Assembly (NCBI GenBank): GCA_011799875.1
Contig: CM022299.1
Span: forward strand, 333,544,409-333,608,408
DNA: 64,000 bases
DNA from: Thinopyrum elongatum
Taxonomy: Eukaryota; Streptophyta; Magnoliopsida; Poales; Poaceae
Direction: 5' to 3'
The notes under the pieces were generated by a model. That model had not been told where the DNA came from. It worked only from the letters and a program-made list of their open reading frames with translations, and made no database searches. Positions within the stretch are counted from its first letter, which is position 1, and each line of letters opens with the position of its first letter. Shown here piece by piece: positions 23,428 to 36,200 of this stretch. The translations under genes were made by a program, and so were the position numbers.

Positions 23428-26400
23428 ATGTCGTCTCTTTTGTGGAATGCTCTTTGTTGGAATGTGCGTGGTTTAAACTCTAGTACTAAATGTGATGCAC
23501 TGCGTAATAAAATAGATGAATCAAACTATTCAATAGTGTGCTTACAAGAGACAAAAAAATCTGAGTTTGATCACTCGTTTATTAGAAAATGCTGTCCGAG
23601 AAGGTTTGATAAGTTTGAATATGTCCCTTCTGAAGGAGCTTCCGGTGGCCTCATCATTGTTTGGTGTAGTAGTCAATTTACGGGCCAAGTCATTCACAAA
23701 GTTCCTTTTGCTATCACTCTCAGAATGATCTCGGTGCAAACAAATGATAGTTGGCTACTTTCCAACATTTATGGGCCATGTGAAGGACCAGCGAGAGCCT
23801 TATTTACTCAGTGGATGGAGAGCTTAAATATTGAAGTGAATGATCTATAGCTTTTCATGGGAGATTTTAACTTCATGAGATCTTTAGACAATAGAAATTT
23901 ACCAGGAGGAAATGTGGATGATATCATTAAATTTAATGAAATTATCAGCTCTTTAGCCTTGCTGGAAATTCCAATTAAAGGAAGGAAATATACCTGGAGT
24001 AATATGCAGCAATTTCCTTTGTTGGAACAATTAGATTGGTTCTTCTCCTCTCCAGAATGGATTTTGAAATTCCCTAATACTATGGTAAAGCCTCTTGCAT
24101 GCCCAATTTCAGATCATATTCCATGTGTTCTCTTTGTGGATACGACCATTCCTAGATCTAAACTTTTTAGATTCAAATTTTTTTGGCCCTCACATCCTGG
24201 TTTTATGCAAGTGGTGCAATCTTCTTGGTCTGCTCCAATTAAAGCCTTGTCTAGTGCCACTAGAATTTCTGCTAAACTGAAGAGACTAAGATATGCACTA
24301 AAGAGGTGGAGTAAATCTATATCTAAAATCAAGCTTTTAATTGAGAATTGTAATAGAATTTTGTTACAACTCGACAATTTGGAGGAGATCAGACATCTAT
24401 CCATACCCGAGGCTAATTTCAGAAACATTCTCAAAACACTCTTGCTCAGGCTCTTAAGATACCAGAGTGAGTATTAGAAAAACAGATGCACATTTCGTTG
24501 GGCTGTCCAAGGTGAGGAGAACACCAAATACTTTCAAGCTCGTGCTACAGAGAGATTGCGCAGAAACTCCATCACAAACCTGCTATTGCCAGATGGTCGT
24601 CTCATTGAAAATCATGAAGAGAAGGCAGTTGCATTCTATGACTGCTTCAAAAGGAGAATGGGAGTTTCAAATCAGCTAGAGTATGACTTTGAACTCTCTG
24701 AGCTAGTTCAGAAATGCCAGGGTTTGGAAGAACTTTCGGTTCCTTTCACCAAGGAGGAGATAGATCATGTTATTAAAATTATTCGAGCTGATCATGCACC
24801 AGGGCCGGATGGGTTTAATGGGTATTTCTTAAAAGTGTGTTGGGACATTATCAAAGAAGATTTCTACCAACTTTGTCAAGACTTCTGGGATGGTAAAATT
24901 AATCTGAACTGTTTGAATACCTCTCTGATTACCTTGATACCAAAGAAGTTGACTCCAGAAATTGTTAATGATTATAGACCGATATCCTTATTGAATTGTG
25001 TGCTCAAGGTCATTACTAAGATCCTAGCAGAAAGGCTTCAATGATGGATACTAAAAACGGTTCATCGCAATCAATATGGCTTTATTAAAACTAGGATAAT
25101 ACAAGATTGTCTCGGCTGGGCCTTCGAATACTTGCATCAATGCAAACACTCTGGCAATGAGATAGTCATTTTAAAACTCGACTTTGAAAAGGCTTTTGAC
25201 ACGATGGAACATGAGTTCATTTTGAACATGCTTAAATGCAAGGGATTTGATGACAGATGGTGCATGTGGATCAAGATGCTGCTAGACTCGGGATCCTCGT
25301 CAATACTTCTCAACGGAATACCTGGCACGGAATTTAAATGTAAACAGGGAGTGAGGCAAGGAGGTCCGGTATAGACATTATTGTTCGTGCTCATGGCGGA
25401 TCTTCTCTAGTCCATGATCAATACAGCCTGGTCGAAAGGATTAATCACATTGCTAATCAACCAACCTGCGTCGGAAAACTTCCCAGTTATCCAATATGCC
25501 GACGACACTTTAATTGTCCTCCCAGCCAATCGTGAGGAACTTGAAACAATTAAGGCGATCTTGGATTCATACGCCCGAGCGACTGGTCTGAAAATTAATT
25601 GCTCCAAGTCCCAGCTAAAGCCAATCAATGTGGCAGCTCAAAAAGTCTCAGACTTAGCCAGTGTGCTAGGTTGCTAAGTTGGAGTAATGCCGTTCACGTA
25701 TCTTGGCCTACCGCTCGGAACTACAAGACCCACAGTGAAGGACCTGATGCCATTAATGGACATAATCGAAAGGAGACTGACTGGAACTGCTATATGGTTA
25801 TCTTATGGAGAACGAGTACAGCTTATCAATTCAGCTCTTTCCTCGCTGCTCTCCTTTGCCATGTGTGTTTTAAAGTTACCTCTCAAGCTGATAGAGATCT
25901 TTGACAGAGCAAGAAGACATTGTTTATGGAGAAAAGAAATTGATAGAGATGCCAAAACCAATTCCCTTGCTGCATGGAATATGGTCTGTCGCCCTAAGAA
26001 AAAAGGTGGGCTTGGTGTCATCAACTTACAAATCCAAAATAACGCCCTGCTGATCAGGTACATACACAAGTTCATACACAAACATGATACTCCATGGGTG
26101 ATGATTCTCTGGGATGCCTACTACTATGACGACACTCCTCCACATGCAAAACCTAGCTGCGGTTCATTTTGGTGGCGTGATGTGTTTTCATTGATGGACA
26201 TATATCGTGGGATTACCACTTGCATTCCAGATGCGGGAGACACAATACTTCTATGGAAAGATGTTTGGCTCGAAGACCGACCACTGATGAACACCCACGA
26301 CCATTTGTTCTCCTACGCGAAGAATGAGGATATTTCGTTGGCACAATTCTACAACAACAGTTCACCGGCTGAGAATTTTATGCTGCCATTATCATTGGAA

Positions 26401-27010
26401 GCCAGGATAGAAATGGATGATTTACGGACTATGATGACAGGAATCAGTTTGGAACCGATGGCCACTGATGAATGGATTTTATGTTGGGGGGACACAAAGT
26501 ACAAACCAAAAAGATTCTATGATTTCATGTTCAGAAATGTGTTAGCACCGCAGTTCCTGACCTCGATCTAGAAGTCAAAGTGCATCATGAGACACAAGGT
26601 GTTCGCGTGGCTCATGCTCCTAGACAGAGTAAACACCAGGGATATGTTGCTGAGATGGCATTTTAACATTGGTGACGATCACGACTGTCCTCTTTGTGAC
26701 CTGGGGGGTTCTAGAAACAAACAACCACCTCTTCTACGAATGCCCCTTTGCCACTAGATGTTGGGAGATAGTGGGTATCAACTCGGGTAATCAGCTAGAT
26801 TTGCAAGCAAAACATGATCAAGCCAAAGAAAGCTGGCAAAGACCACTGTTCACAGAAGTGACCACCTTAGCATCTTGGAACATCTGGAAACACAGAAATA
26901 AAGTGGTATTTGATGGGGAGGTGGCCACACATTTTGACTGGCTTAGGAAAATCAAGGAAGATTTTGTGATTTTAGGCTATAGAATCAACTCCTATAGCCT
27001 GACCTTTTAG
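23428..27010 (+). pseudogene. LINE 2 ORF2: endonuclease / reverse transcriptase, broken by nonsense codons
   Basis: Start MSSLLWNALCWNVRGLNS at 23428. Endonuclease motifs are LQETK, GASGG, NIYGPC, MGDFN and SDHIPC. The RT contains APGPDGFNGYF, LIPKK, NDYRPISLLN, LDFEKAFDT, GVRQG, active-site YADD (25495-25506) and TYLGLPLG. The tail has the zinc-binding domain (about 26600-27010). One reading frame is kept for about 3.2 kb and is interrupted by seven stops (23848, 24475, 25042, 25372, 25408, 25675, 26569). The only clear frameshift is at a run of G near 26702. GDP in the RT is GGP here. Confidence 0.88.
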
Positions 27011-27182
27011 AAGGGTTCAATGATTCTCTTACAACAGGCGCACACACCCCTCTCTAGTTGAATTTGTAATTCCTATTTTTAGGGTACTGCCCAAAGTGGC
27101 TGGTCCCCACTACCCCATGTAATACCAATGTAAACCACTGATGTAGTTTTGTTAACCCTCCGTTAACATTTAATAAAAGCAA

Positions 27183-27220
27183 CAGTAGGAGTCTCTCCTG
27201 CTGTTTTCATTGAAAAAAAA
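27183..27220 (+). other. 3'-terminal hairpin and A tail of LINE 2
   Basis: Stem CAGTAGGAG / CTCCTGCTG (nine pairs, one G-U) with loop TCT at 27183-27203, then TTTTCATTG and eight A. It mirrors the 3' hairpin of LINE 1. Confidence 0.75.
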
Positions 27221-27233
27221 CGTATAAAATTTG

Positions 27234-27381
27234 TATATAAATCTTGAGTAAAAAATTCAGAATTTGTCCATGTTCCAGTGAATTTTAACAATTCTGTTAC
27301 TGGACGCAAAAGTTTCTTTTTTTGCATAGAATCAAATCAACTATCAACCACACTATCCCAAAGGCTTTACTTGGTACTTTA
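27234..27381 (-). other. Interior of the host Sabrina-related element, block 2
   Basis: Matches 58828-58963 of the Sabrina-like element (aaaaaattcagaattt, cgcaaaagtttctgtttttg, cccaaaggctttacttgg). No gene. The last five bases CTTTA (27377-27381) are the target of the solo LTR. Confidence 0.75.
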
Positions 27382-29481
27382 TGTAGGGGAACGCGACAGA
27401 AAACAAAAATTTTGGTACAGCGAGCACGCCCAGGACCACTATGGAGACTGCATACAAGGTTTGATCTGATCCGTACCGACTCGAAGCGCAGCGGAAGAAG
27501 AGTCGGTGGAGATCATTGGTGCAGATCCCCGAAGCTAGGATTTACAACCTCCCAACCACGAGGATGTACTCCCTCGTCGGACAGCCCTTCGGGAGGCGGT
27601 CGGACAGTCCCTCGGACGATGTCACGGACAGCCCTTCGGGAGGACCCTCGAAACTCGAACGGAAACTCGGATAACCCTTCGGGAGGACACTCGAACAGCC
27701 CCTCGGGCAAAAGATCGAAACTACGACCTCTCTACGGGGTTGCACACATACAGTGTAAGCTATCCGGCAGGGCTTCGCCGTCCAGAACTAGTTCTTGCCG
27801 GAACCCAGACAGCCTTTCGGCTCTACGAAACTATTTCGCTGGGAGGGAGAGAGAATCCAGACAAGTCTATGGCATGTGTATGAGAGCAACGATGAGTGTG
27901 GAGAGTGCCTCTCCACCTCTATTTATAGAAAAACCCAAGGGGTAAGGGGGCACATGAAAAACCCAAAATGCCCACACTTTATGTCACACATAAAGGTCAT
28001 AAAGGGCATAAAGGGATGATAAGTGGAGCTCCAAGGAGGAGCTGCAGCCTTGAACATCCCACCTTCATGGGCCCCCCCAAAGGGGGTTGCTTGATCCCCA
28101 AGTCCTTCTAGAAGCCTTTTGGGGAAAGCCCTAAAAGGTGGCTATCCATAAAGTAACCCAAAAAGCACTTTCACTATTCACAAAGACATTTTTCTGCGTC
28201 CGATAAATCCCAAATTATTTCTGTGTGCCTAGAACAATTCCAGTACCCACTAAAACAATTTTGAACACATTCTGAAACAATTCTGGAACAATGTTTTTCT
28301 TCAGCGAAAAGCTACTACAACGGTTCCGGCTGCTCCGGAACATTTCCGGTTTTTATCCCGGAAAATTCCCAGAAGTTTCTAGAATAAAACTGGCACCCTC
28401 CAAGAATTATCAGGCATGTGCCGAAACCATTTTGACTTAATGGTATACCCTGAAACAACTTTTCGGTTTTACCAAAACTATTCCGGTGTTCTCTCTGAGG
28501 AACCTTTCCGTTGACTCCAAAACTTTTTCGGTGAATTTCTCTCAGACTCCCTGTCTAGTATGCAGCAGATAGATGACCCTTAAGCGTGTGACCCTATAGG
28601 TTCGGTGAAGTATAGACATGACCAAAACACTTTCTGATCAATGATCAACATCGGAGCCGTGGACACCCATATTGACCCCTATACCCACATGAATGGATAT
28701 TCGAGTGAACCTCCAGTTGCCATGTGCTATTCCTCTTGCTTCACAATATATTACAAACATCGAGGTGAGATTTACTTGCATCCCCATGGATCAACAACTT
28801 GTCCACTATGCTAGTTACCTCGTTACCGGTTTTGTTCTCTTCTCTCGTTTCCGTGTTCCAGCATCCCTGTGATCAAATCACACTATGTCTGGCCAGACGA
28901 TGATGGATACCGTAACACCGAGAGGGCCCGAGAATATCTCTCCATCAATGGAGGAGCAAATCCCAATCTTGAGCTATCTCGTTACTTGCCATACCTTTCC
29001 GTGAACCTGTAAGCCGCCGTAATAGCCACCCAGTTACGGATGACGTTTAACAAACCCCAAAGTTCATGAAGCAAGTATGAAGAAACTCGATACTCTCATG
29101 GTCTAAGGAATTATGCAAACATTAGCTTCTCTGTGTTATTAACCATCAACTTGTGACGAATGTATCTCATAGTACAACATCAATTCGGGTCGATTCAACA
29201 CAAATGTTCTACCAACATTGTGCCCTCAAAGTTGCTGGCATAGACATGCCCATGATTGGGAAAACATAATCATCATGCAACACTTGAGCCAATCTTAGAG
29301 GCACAACTAGGAATACATTTTACCATTTATTATTCCACACGTGCACATGGGTTTTCCCCAGAGCCTTTATGGATATACGGGCTCGGGAACCACAGCAGTT
29401 ATAGCATGGAACATAAACATAATCATGAACTTGGAGATAAAAAATATCATTTATCATTGCCTCTAGGGCATATCTCCTACA
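27382..29481 (-). mobile_element. Copia solo LTR (BARE/Angela-like)
   Basis: 2.1 kb, starting TGTAGGGGAACGCG and ending GGGCATATCTCCTACA, flanked by CTTTA at 27377-27381 and 29482-29486. BARE/Angela LTRs have a similar pair of ends in reverse (ATATGCCCTAGAGGC at the 5' side and CGTTCCCC at the 3' side), so the transcription direction is likely minus. No internal region or second LTR is present, which indicates unequal recombination between the two LTRs. The sequence includes phrases typical of this group (GAGAGGGCCCGAG, CATTCGGTTTTACC-type repeats of cggaac). It carries no gene. Confidence 0.88.
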
Positions 29482-29679
29482 CTTTATTGAAACAAAAGCT
29501 ATAAAACATGATTAATACAGTAGCTTAATCATGTTAACACACAAAAATAGTAAGGATAAATATTAGGTTGTCTCTAAACAAGAACTTTTCTTTAAAGCTT
29601 TTTAGCTAAGCAATGATATTTTAATGATAATTTTTCAAGCCCAATTTCGATGATAATTTTATTCATACTCTAAAATATA

Positions 29680-29870
29680 TATGTGAAGTTCATAGAGCAT
29701 TCTACAATTAATATATATTGACCAATATCCAAGCTCAAAATATATAAGTGAAGCATATGAAGCATTCTATAAAGCCATACCCAAAAGATTTAAGTGAAGC
29801 ACAAAGAGCATTCTATAAAACCATACTCAAAAGATTTAAGTGAAGCAAAAAGAGCATTCTACAAATCCAA
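29680..29870 (-). repeat. About 50-bp tandem repeat
   Basis: Four diverged units with the core AAGTGAAGC...AGAGCATTCTA(C/T)A at about 29690, 29740, 29790 and 29838. The phrase ATATAAGTGAAGC also occurs singly near 19247 and 57390 in the related interiors. Confidence 0.65.
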
Positions 29871-29985
29871 TGAAGGACTACTCATACTAGCATTGTGCAT
29901 AAAGGAAAAGAAAAACACGAAAGACGCATATCTTGTGAACAAAACAAAAACCGAGGTATACCGATAATTGTTGAAGAATAAAGAT

Positions 29986-30068
29986 GGGATGCCTTCCGGG
30001 GCATCCCCAAGTTTAGATGCTTGAGTCTCCTTGAAATATTTACTTGGGGTGCCTTGTTCATCCCCAAG
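29986..30068 (-). repeat. Double-hairpin module, copy 2
   Basis: GGGATGCC-TTCCG-GGGCATCCC then CTTGGGGTGCC-TTGT-TCATCCCCAAG. Same layout and spacing as the other copies, with substitutions in the second loop. Confidence 0.7.
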
Positions 30069-30922
30069 ATTGAACTCTTGTCTCTCCGTATTCTTCTTAT
30101 ATCGATACCTCCTCGATATTTGAACACTTCATCCACACAAAACTTTAACAAAAACCCTTGTTAGATCAGTTAGTATAATAAGGCAAATCACTACCTTTAG
30201 GTACTGTTGTAAACTCATTCCAATTTCATATTAGCATTATATATACTGTATTCCAACTTCACCATGGTTCATACCACCCGATACAACCCATAGATTCATC
30301 AAAATAAGCGAACAACACATAGAAAACAGAATCTGTCAAAAACAGGATAGTCTGTAGCAATCTGAACATTTACCATACTTCTGTAACTCCAAAAATTCTG
30401 AAAAAATAGGAAACAAATAAAAAAATTGCATATCAGTACTATGTAAAAATTTCAGAAACTTTTGACATTCCAGTAAAAAATGTAAATTCATGCACTACAA
30501 CAAAAGTTTCTGTTTTTGCACCGCACATAGCAAACAAGCAATCTAATCATTCTAAAGCCAAATCTTGGCACATTATTTTTATAACACAATGGATATATAC
30601 AAGGCGATAATTTTTTTTAAGAAACTTCCATGAAAAATTCTACATTGTTTCCATGAGCTTGAACACAAGTGTTCAAGGTTGACCCTCACTTCTCCAATGC
30701 ATAACCTTCCAATCACTTCTCTTTTTTGAAAAAAAAATTAGGCATAAGAGGCAAGTAATTTTTTTTTGTATTTTGCATTCTTGATTTTTTTGTTTGTTTA
30801 CCCAAAACTAAAGAAAACAAAAACAAAAGAGAAAAATCTACTTAGTGAAGAAAGCAAACAAGCACACACGAGAATATCAACCCCACGCTATTGCTCCCCG
30901 GCAACGACGCCAGAAAAGAGCT

Positions 30923-31301
30923 TGATAATCCCCAAGTGCAAGGAATCATCGTAGCAATTTCCAAAGATGGAAGTGATAAGTATGGAGTGCCACAAGGATC
31001 TAAATCTAAGATCAATATTCCCTCAAGTCCTATCTGCCACTGATATGACTCTACGTACACTGAATGTTTGCTTCCATCTAGAAACGAGAAATAAAACTAC
31101 GTTGTGGGTATAAAGAGGATAGCTTTGCATGATATCGGAGAGCTAAAATATAAAAATAGGTGCTGTTAACATAAAGTTATAATATATTATAATATATTAC
31201 AAATAGCGAGCGTGGAATAATGATGGGACGGTTAGTGGAATTGTCCTAGGCAATTGTTAACAAGATCGGTAATCATTATTGCAATTTTATATGAGGGAGA
31301 A
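30923..31301 (-). repeat. 5' LTR of host Sabrina-related element, part 1
   Basis: On the plus strand this begins TGATAATCCCCAAGTGC (the end of the LTR in the element's own direction). It is interrupted by the Copia element at 31302. The LTR resumes at 52893 and ends GACGTATCA at 54035. Total about 1.52 kb. Confidence 0.75.
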
Positions 31302-32761
31302 TGAAAGTGCATTATATCGACTAGAGGGGGGTGAATAGGCGATTTTCACAAATTCATCACTGAGGAAATACTACTTGAGGAATTTGCTAAGTGACGAAAT
31401 ACAAGCAGCAGATAAAGTACTCAGGTGTAAGCATAACAAGATAGTAGCACAATCATCATGATGAAATGAAACATACACAGAGCACATGTAGCATGTAAAG
31501 AGGATAAGCAGGCAGAAGACAAGGTGACTGAAGAATTTGGGTTGAGGAAATTGAGAAAGTCTTCAGACAAAGTCTTCAAACAGTAACGATCAAGTTCAAT
31601 AGCAAGTATGCGAGGAAATTAAAGATTTGAGGAAATAGAACCAGTTCCAACTGCTGTGACAGTTGTACGTCTGGTTGGAGTGGCTTCATATTGAAACCAA
31701 AGGACACACAGTCCTAGGACACATAGTGCTTACCGTATTCTCCTTGAGCTAAGGTCACACAGACCTCGCCCAATCACTCATGGTAAGTCTTCAAGGTGAC
31801 TTCCAAACCTTCACAGACTCGGTCACTTGGCGATCCACAATTCCTCTTGGATGCTCTAGACCATGATGCCTAACCATCTGGAAGATGCATAGTCTTTAAA
31901 GGTAACAAGCATCAGTTCCACACAGGAAGAATCTCTTCATTGATGCTCAATCACTTTGGGTTTTAGGTGTTGGGGTTTTGGGTTTTTCCTCACTGATGAT
32001 TTTCTCTCAAAGTCCTCGGAGGATGGGATGCTCTAAATGACAAGTGTCAATCTATCTCTCGGAGCAGCCAACCAGCTAGTGGTTGAAGGGGGCGGCTATT
32101 TATAGCCGGGGAACAGCCCGACATGATAAGACACAAATGCCCCTAATGATATGACCGTTATGTGGATAAGATATTTGGGACAGCTGGCGCGAAGCACATC
32201 AACAGTCAAAAATTTGAGCTCTCAAATTCCTTAGGGCTATCATGTTCCTCACAGTAGGCAATTCGCACTGGCAAATTCCTAACTCCTCAGTCAGAACAAA
32301 CTCCTCAGAGACCAGAAGAACTTTGTCTCTATCACTGAAGAACTTGACTGAACTGCAAGAGATTTCCAAAGGCTTCAATCAAAGGATTGGGTATGTGTAG
32401 GCTTTGAGATGAGCATCACTTGGAAATTTTTCCTTAGTATTACCTCGACCCCCTTTAACAGTATGGTGTTTCCTATGACTCAAGAAAGGAAAATGAAACT
32501 ACGAAAATAAAAGTCTTCACACTTCATAGTCTCGCATCAATATCAATATCTTGAAGGTCACACCAATTTCCTCATTTTCAAAGTCTTCAAGAAAACCAAA
32601 GTCTTCATCTAAAGACATTCATTTTTAGGTGCGACTTTCATCGGATATATCAAACTCCTCAAAGACTTATACGGCCTGTGTACACTCATAAACACATTAG
32701 TCCCTTAACCTATAAGTCTTCAATACACCAAAATCACTAAGGGGCACTAGATGCACTTACA
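31302..32761 (-). repeat. Copia 3' LTR
   Basis: 1460 bp. In the element's direction it starts TGTAAGTGCATCTAGTG and ends GCACTTTCA. TATA box (CTATAAATAG, minus) at 32096-32105. It lacks about 30 bp present near 51735-51765 in the other LTR. Confidence 0.88.
32096..32105 (-). promoter_or_regulatory. TATA box in Copia 3' LTR
   Basis: CTATAAATAG on the minus strand, flanked by GC-rich GGGCGG and CCGGGG. The 5' LTR copy at about 52217-52228 reads CATAAATAG, one base changed. Confidence 0.55.
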
Positions 32762-33281
32762 ATCTCCCCCTTTTTGGTGATTGATGACAAATAGGTTAAG
32801 TTTTCAACGGGGATAAACATATGAAGTGTAGATACTGAATTTGAGGAATTTGATTGCAAGATATAGAAGAACTCCCCCTAAAGATGTGCATATTTGAGGA
32901 ATTTGCTCTGGACTGCAAATGCACATGGTAGGATAAAATCATGGAGATCTCCCCCTATATCTTGTAATCCATTCACACATTTAACATATAGTATGAAGAA
33001 TTTGAAATGCATGGTGGAAAATGGTGTCTGACAAAATTCAGCATGCGCGCATTAAGTAACTTGAGGAAATAAGCATGCAGAAGGCAGTTCAAAAGAGTCA
33101 GACCACCATCGGACTTAAGTTTACAACTCAACCAACAAACACTTCAGAAGAGTGAGAGTTGTAACTTAACCAAAAACAACCCATATATAGAGACCCGCTT
33201 GAAGACTAACTCAGATTTCTCCCCCTTTGTCATCAAATGACCAAAAGGGACGAAACTGAGAACTAACGCCCCTGAAGAATA
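32762..33281 (-). other. Copia polypurine tract and 3' untranslated region
   Basis: The polypurine tract CACCAAAAAGGGGGAGAT (minus) at 32762-32778 abuts the 3' LTR. The rest, to 33281, has no gene. It contains several AAGGGGGAGA-like stretches (near 32870, 32945, 33220) that resemble the tract itself. Confidence 0.75.
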
Positions 33282-36200
33282 TCAGCTTGAGGTCGGTGGA
33301 GGAGCGCTAGCATTGTTCTCGGGGTCGTTTTTCAAAGTAGGGCCTGCCGCAGTGTCGTTGAGATCCTCAGCTTCATCCGTCTCACGCGATGAAGAATATG
33401 AACTTGTGACCAACTGAGGAACTTTGACCTTCTTGTATTTCTTCGAAGGAGGATGTGACCAGTCAAAGTTCTGCTGAAAGTCCATCTGCTTGAGGTCTTC
33501 ATCACTGTAAAGATGAGAAAGTATAACCCAAGTGCGATCGAAGATTTCATGCACATAGTAGTGATTCTTCTTCACAGTATTCTACGTGACAGTCATGTTC
33601 TGAAGAATTGAGCCAAATTGACGCTTGACCCACTTGTGATTGCGATCGACTTTCTGGTGAAGACTTAGAAGAAGCTCACGATCAGTCATCACATGTGGAG
33701 CAGTGGCTTGAGGACTTTGATTAGTGGCTTTAGCGGCAGAGTCCTGGGTTGCAGAGTCATCATTGGTGGAGTAAGATGCAGTCTTACGGAATTGACCATC
33801 CAATGGACGAGTGCCTTCATCAATAACAGCAGCTTTGCCTTTTTCATCAACTGAGGAAATAGTCTTTTTGAGGACTTCAATAGGAAGCAGAAAGTTGAGG
33901 TGATTCTGAAAGTCAGCCTTGTATGGAATTGAAGACCTGGTTCTGATGAATTTCATAATCCAAGGAGCATAGGGCTTCAATTCAAATGGCGACATCGCAA
34001 CATTGGCCAAAGTCCTCATGAAGAAATCATGATAGTTAATGGGAATCCCATGAATGATGTTGAACAGCAGATTCTTCATGATGCCAACAACTTCTTCTTC
34101 TTCAGAGTTGTGGCCTTTTATTGGGCTGAGGGTTTTGGTCAATATGCGGTAGATGGTCATTGGCACATACAGCAAATCTTTCACAAGGAAAGTGGTTCTT
34201 GGAGCTTGGACAGGACGCAAAGGCTTCATCAACACTTGCATGAGATGATTTTGAAGTTCAGGTTCCTCATACATGAGCCTTGGACCTTCTGCAGGGGGAC
34301 TGACTAGGATGGCATGAAGTAATTCGGAGGCCGGAGCTTTGTAGTGAGTGTTTTCAGTCATCCAGTCCAGAACCCATGAATTGACATCAGCAACATTGCA
34401 AGTGAGGTGCAGAGTTGCATAGAACTGAAGAATTAGCTCTTCATTCCAATCACAAATGTTAGCACAGAAACTGAGGAGTCCAGCTTCGTGAAGAACATTC
34501 AGAACTGGTTGAAAGCATGGAATGAACTGGTTGAAAGCATGAAAGAGGAATCTGCCTGTGTTGGAAGACTTTGTCCTTGTCAAACAGAACTGAGGGATAA
34601 AAATTCATTTGACTTGCAGTCCAAAACCTCTTGCGCCTTAGTCTTGCTGAGTCATAAGGATTTTCATCAGTGAAGAATTGATGCTCAGCGAAGAAATCAA
34701 CATTTTTGAATTTTGGCCTCCTTGAGCCAGACTAAGGATTTTGAGGCTTGGGCTGAAGATTAGCAGTAATAGGCCTCACAACCTCTTGAGGCACAACTTC
34801 TGGTGCAGCAGTCTGAGAAATTGAAGCGGCAAATTCATCAGCAGCAGTCTGATTCTCCATTTCTTCAGCTGTTGCAGCTGGAATTTCTTCAGGAATGGAT
34901 TGGAGAGAAGTTGGACGACCTTTAGATCCGGTCAGTATTTCTTCAGTCTACAGAGGGGACTGAGGAACTTGAGTGAGAGGTGTGGTAATGGGTGAATTTG
35001 GGTGAGCTGTCTCCCAATATGCATCATTGATAAGTGGAGTAGTTGAACCAATATCCACATCCTCATCAATTTCTTCTATGCCCGCCTCATCAGCAGTGAA
35101 CTGAGGCACAGGCGATGATACCAGTGGGGTTGAAGCAACAACTTCCACTTCAATTTCTTCATCAATCTGCTCTGAGGAAGCAGCAGAATGATTTTCTTCA
35201 TCTTTGTCATCTGGAATGACATATTCTTCACCATATGGAAGAATCTCCTTTGATGGTATGACAGAAATGGGAACAACATCAATTGGTTCACTGAAAGAGC
35301 TCGTCAAAGTCCTCATTTTCTTGGGAGCTGAGGACTCTGCAGAGGTTGATGCTTTCCTTTTCTTCGTGGCTTCCTTCTCCTTAGCCTTTGTTTTCTTCAC
35401 TTCTGATGCAGAAGGAAGTGTGATTTTCTTCACCTTTGAAGATTTTGCAGGAGGAGCAGACGATGAAGTTGGTGCATTTTCTTCAGGCACGACTGATGTA
35501 GTGGCCCTGGCATTCATAGTTTCTTCAGGCTCAACAGTTTCTTTAGCTGGCCTTGGTTGTTCTTCAGGCACAACATTGGTGGTTGCCCTGGCATTTTCTT
35601 CAAGAGCAGGAATTTCTTTAGCTGCCCTGGTAGCTTCTTCAGTAGCCTGAATTTCTTCAGCCGCGCCTTCATTTTCTTCAGCAGGCTGAACAGACTCTTC
35701 AGCCTGAGGAATTTGCTATTGCGATGGAGCTGCAACATTTGCCTTGAGGTTCTTGGTGAGGTTGACAAATCTGACCTTGGATCCTAGCCAATCAGCATGG
35801 TATCGGCCAAATTCATCACTGAGGACTTTGATTTCCTTCTGAACTCCGACAAGTTCTTCAGGAGACAAAGTGAGAACATTGTTCCTCCAAAAATGCTCTT
35901 TCTTGTACTGGTCCTTCTTTATTCTCCTGGCCTTCTCAAATTTCCATTTTTCTTCGCCTATGAAGGCGGTCAGCATGTGACTTTGACTAGGAGTCAGATT
36001 TAGGTCAGGGAGTGGAGTGTTGGGATCCTTGTGCCATATGTCAATGAAATCGAGGACCTTCTTCGGATCCAGCATAAGAGGCACAGAGCTGCCTTTGGCT
36101 CTCGCAGCCCTTTCTTGTATGTCTCTGATGATTTCAGCAAGTTCTTCATCATCTACTTCATCATCATCAGATGGAACATGGAAAGCCACTTGTTTCTTGT

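Larger units (their letters stand above)
19915..27220 (+). mobile_element. Full-length decayed LINE (LINE 2)
   Basis: A 7.3-kb element flanked by the duplication CGTATAAAATTTG (19902-19914 and 27221-27233), ending in a run of eight A. It contains ORF1 (19971-23354), ORF2 (23428-27010), a 3' hairpin and an A tail. It sits inside the host Sabrina-related element in the opposite orientation. It is related to LINE 1: the endonuclease and RT motifs and the 3' hairpin match. Confidence 0.92.
29487..30922 (-). other. Interior of the host Sabrina-related element, block 3, with primer-binding site
   Basis: No gene. Matches 58963-59090 of the Sabrina-like element at its start, then holds a roughly 50-bp tandem repeat (29680-29870), a double-hairpin module (29986-30068) and A- and T-rich runs (30608-30780). 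The minus strand at 30896-30912 reads TGGCGTCGTTGCCGGGG, similar to the TGGCGCCGTTGCCGGGG primer site of several Triticeae Gypsy elements. Confidence 0.7.

Noticed and set aside
35204..35787. Plus-strand open frames opposite the Copia third ORF
   Set aside because: They are mirror frames of the Glu/Ser/Lys-rich minus-strand coding region.
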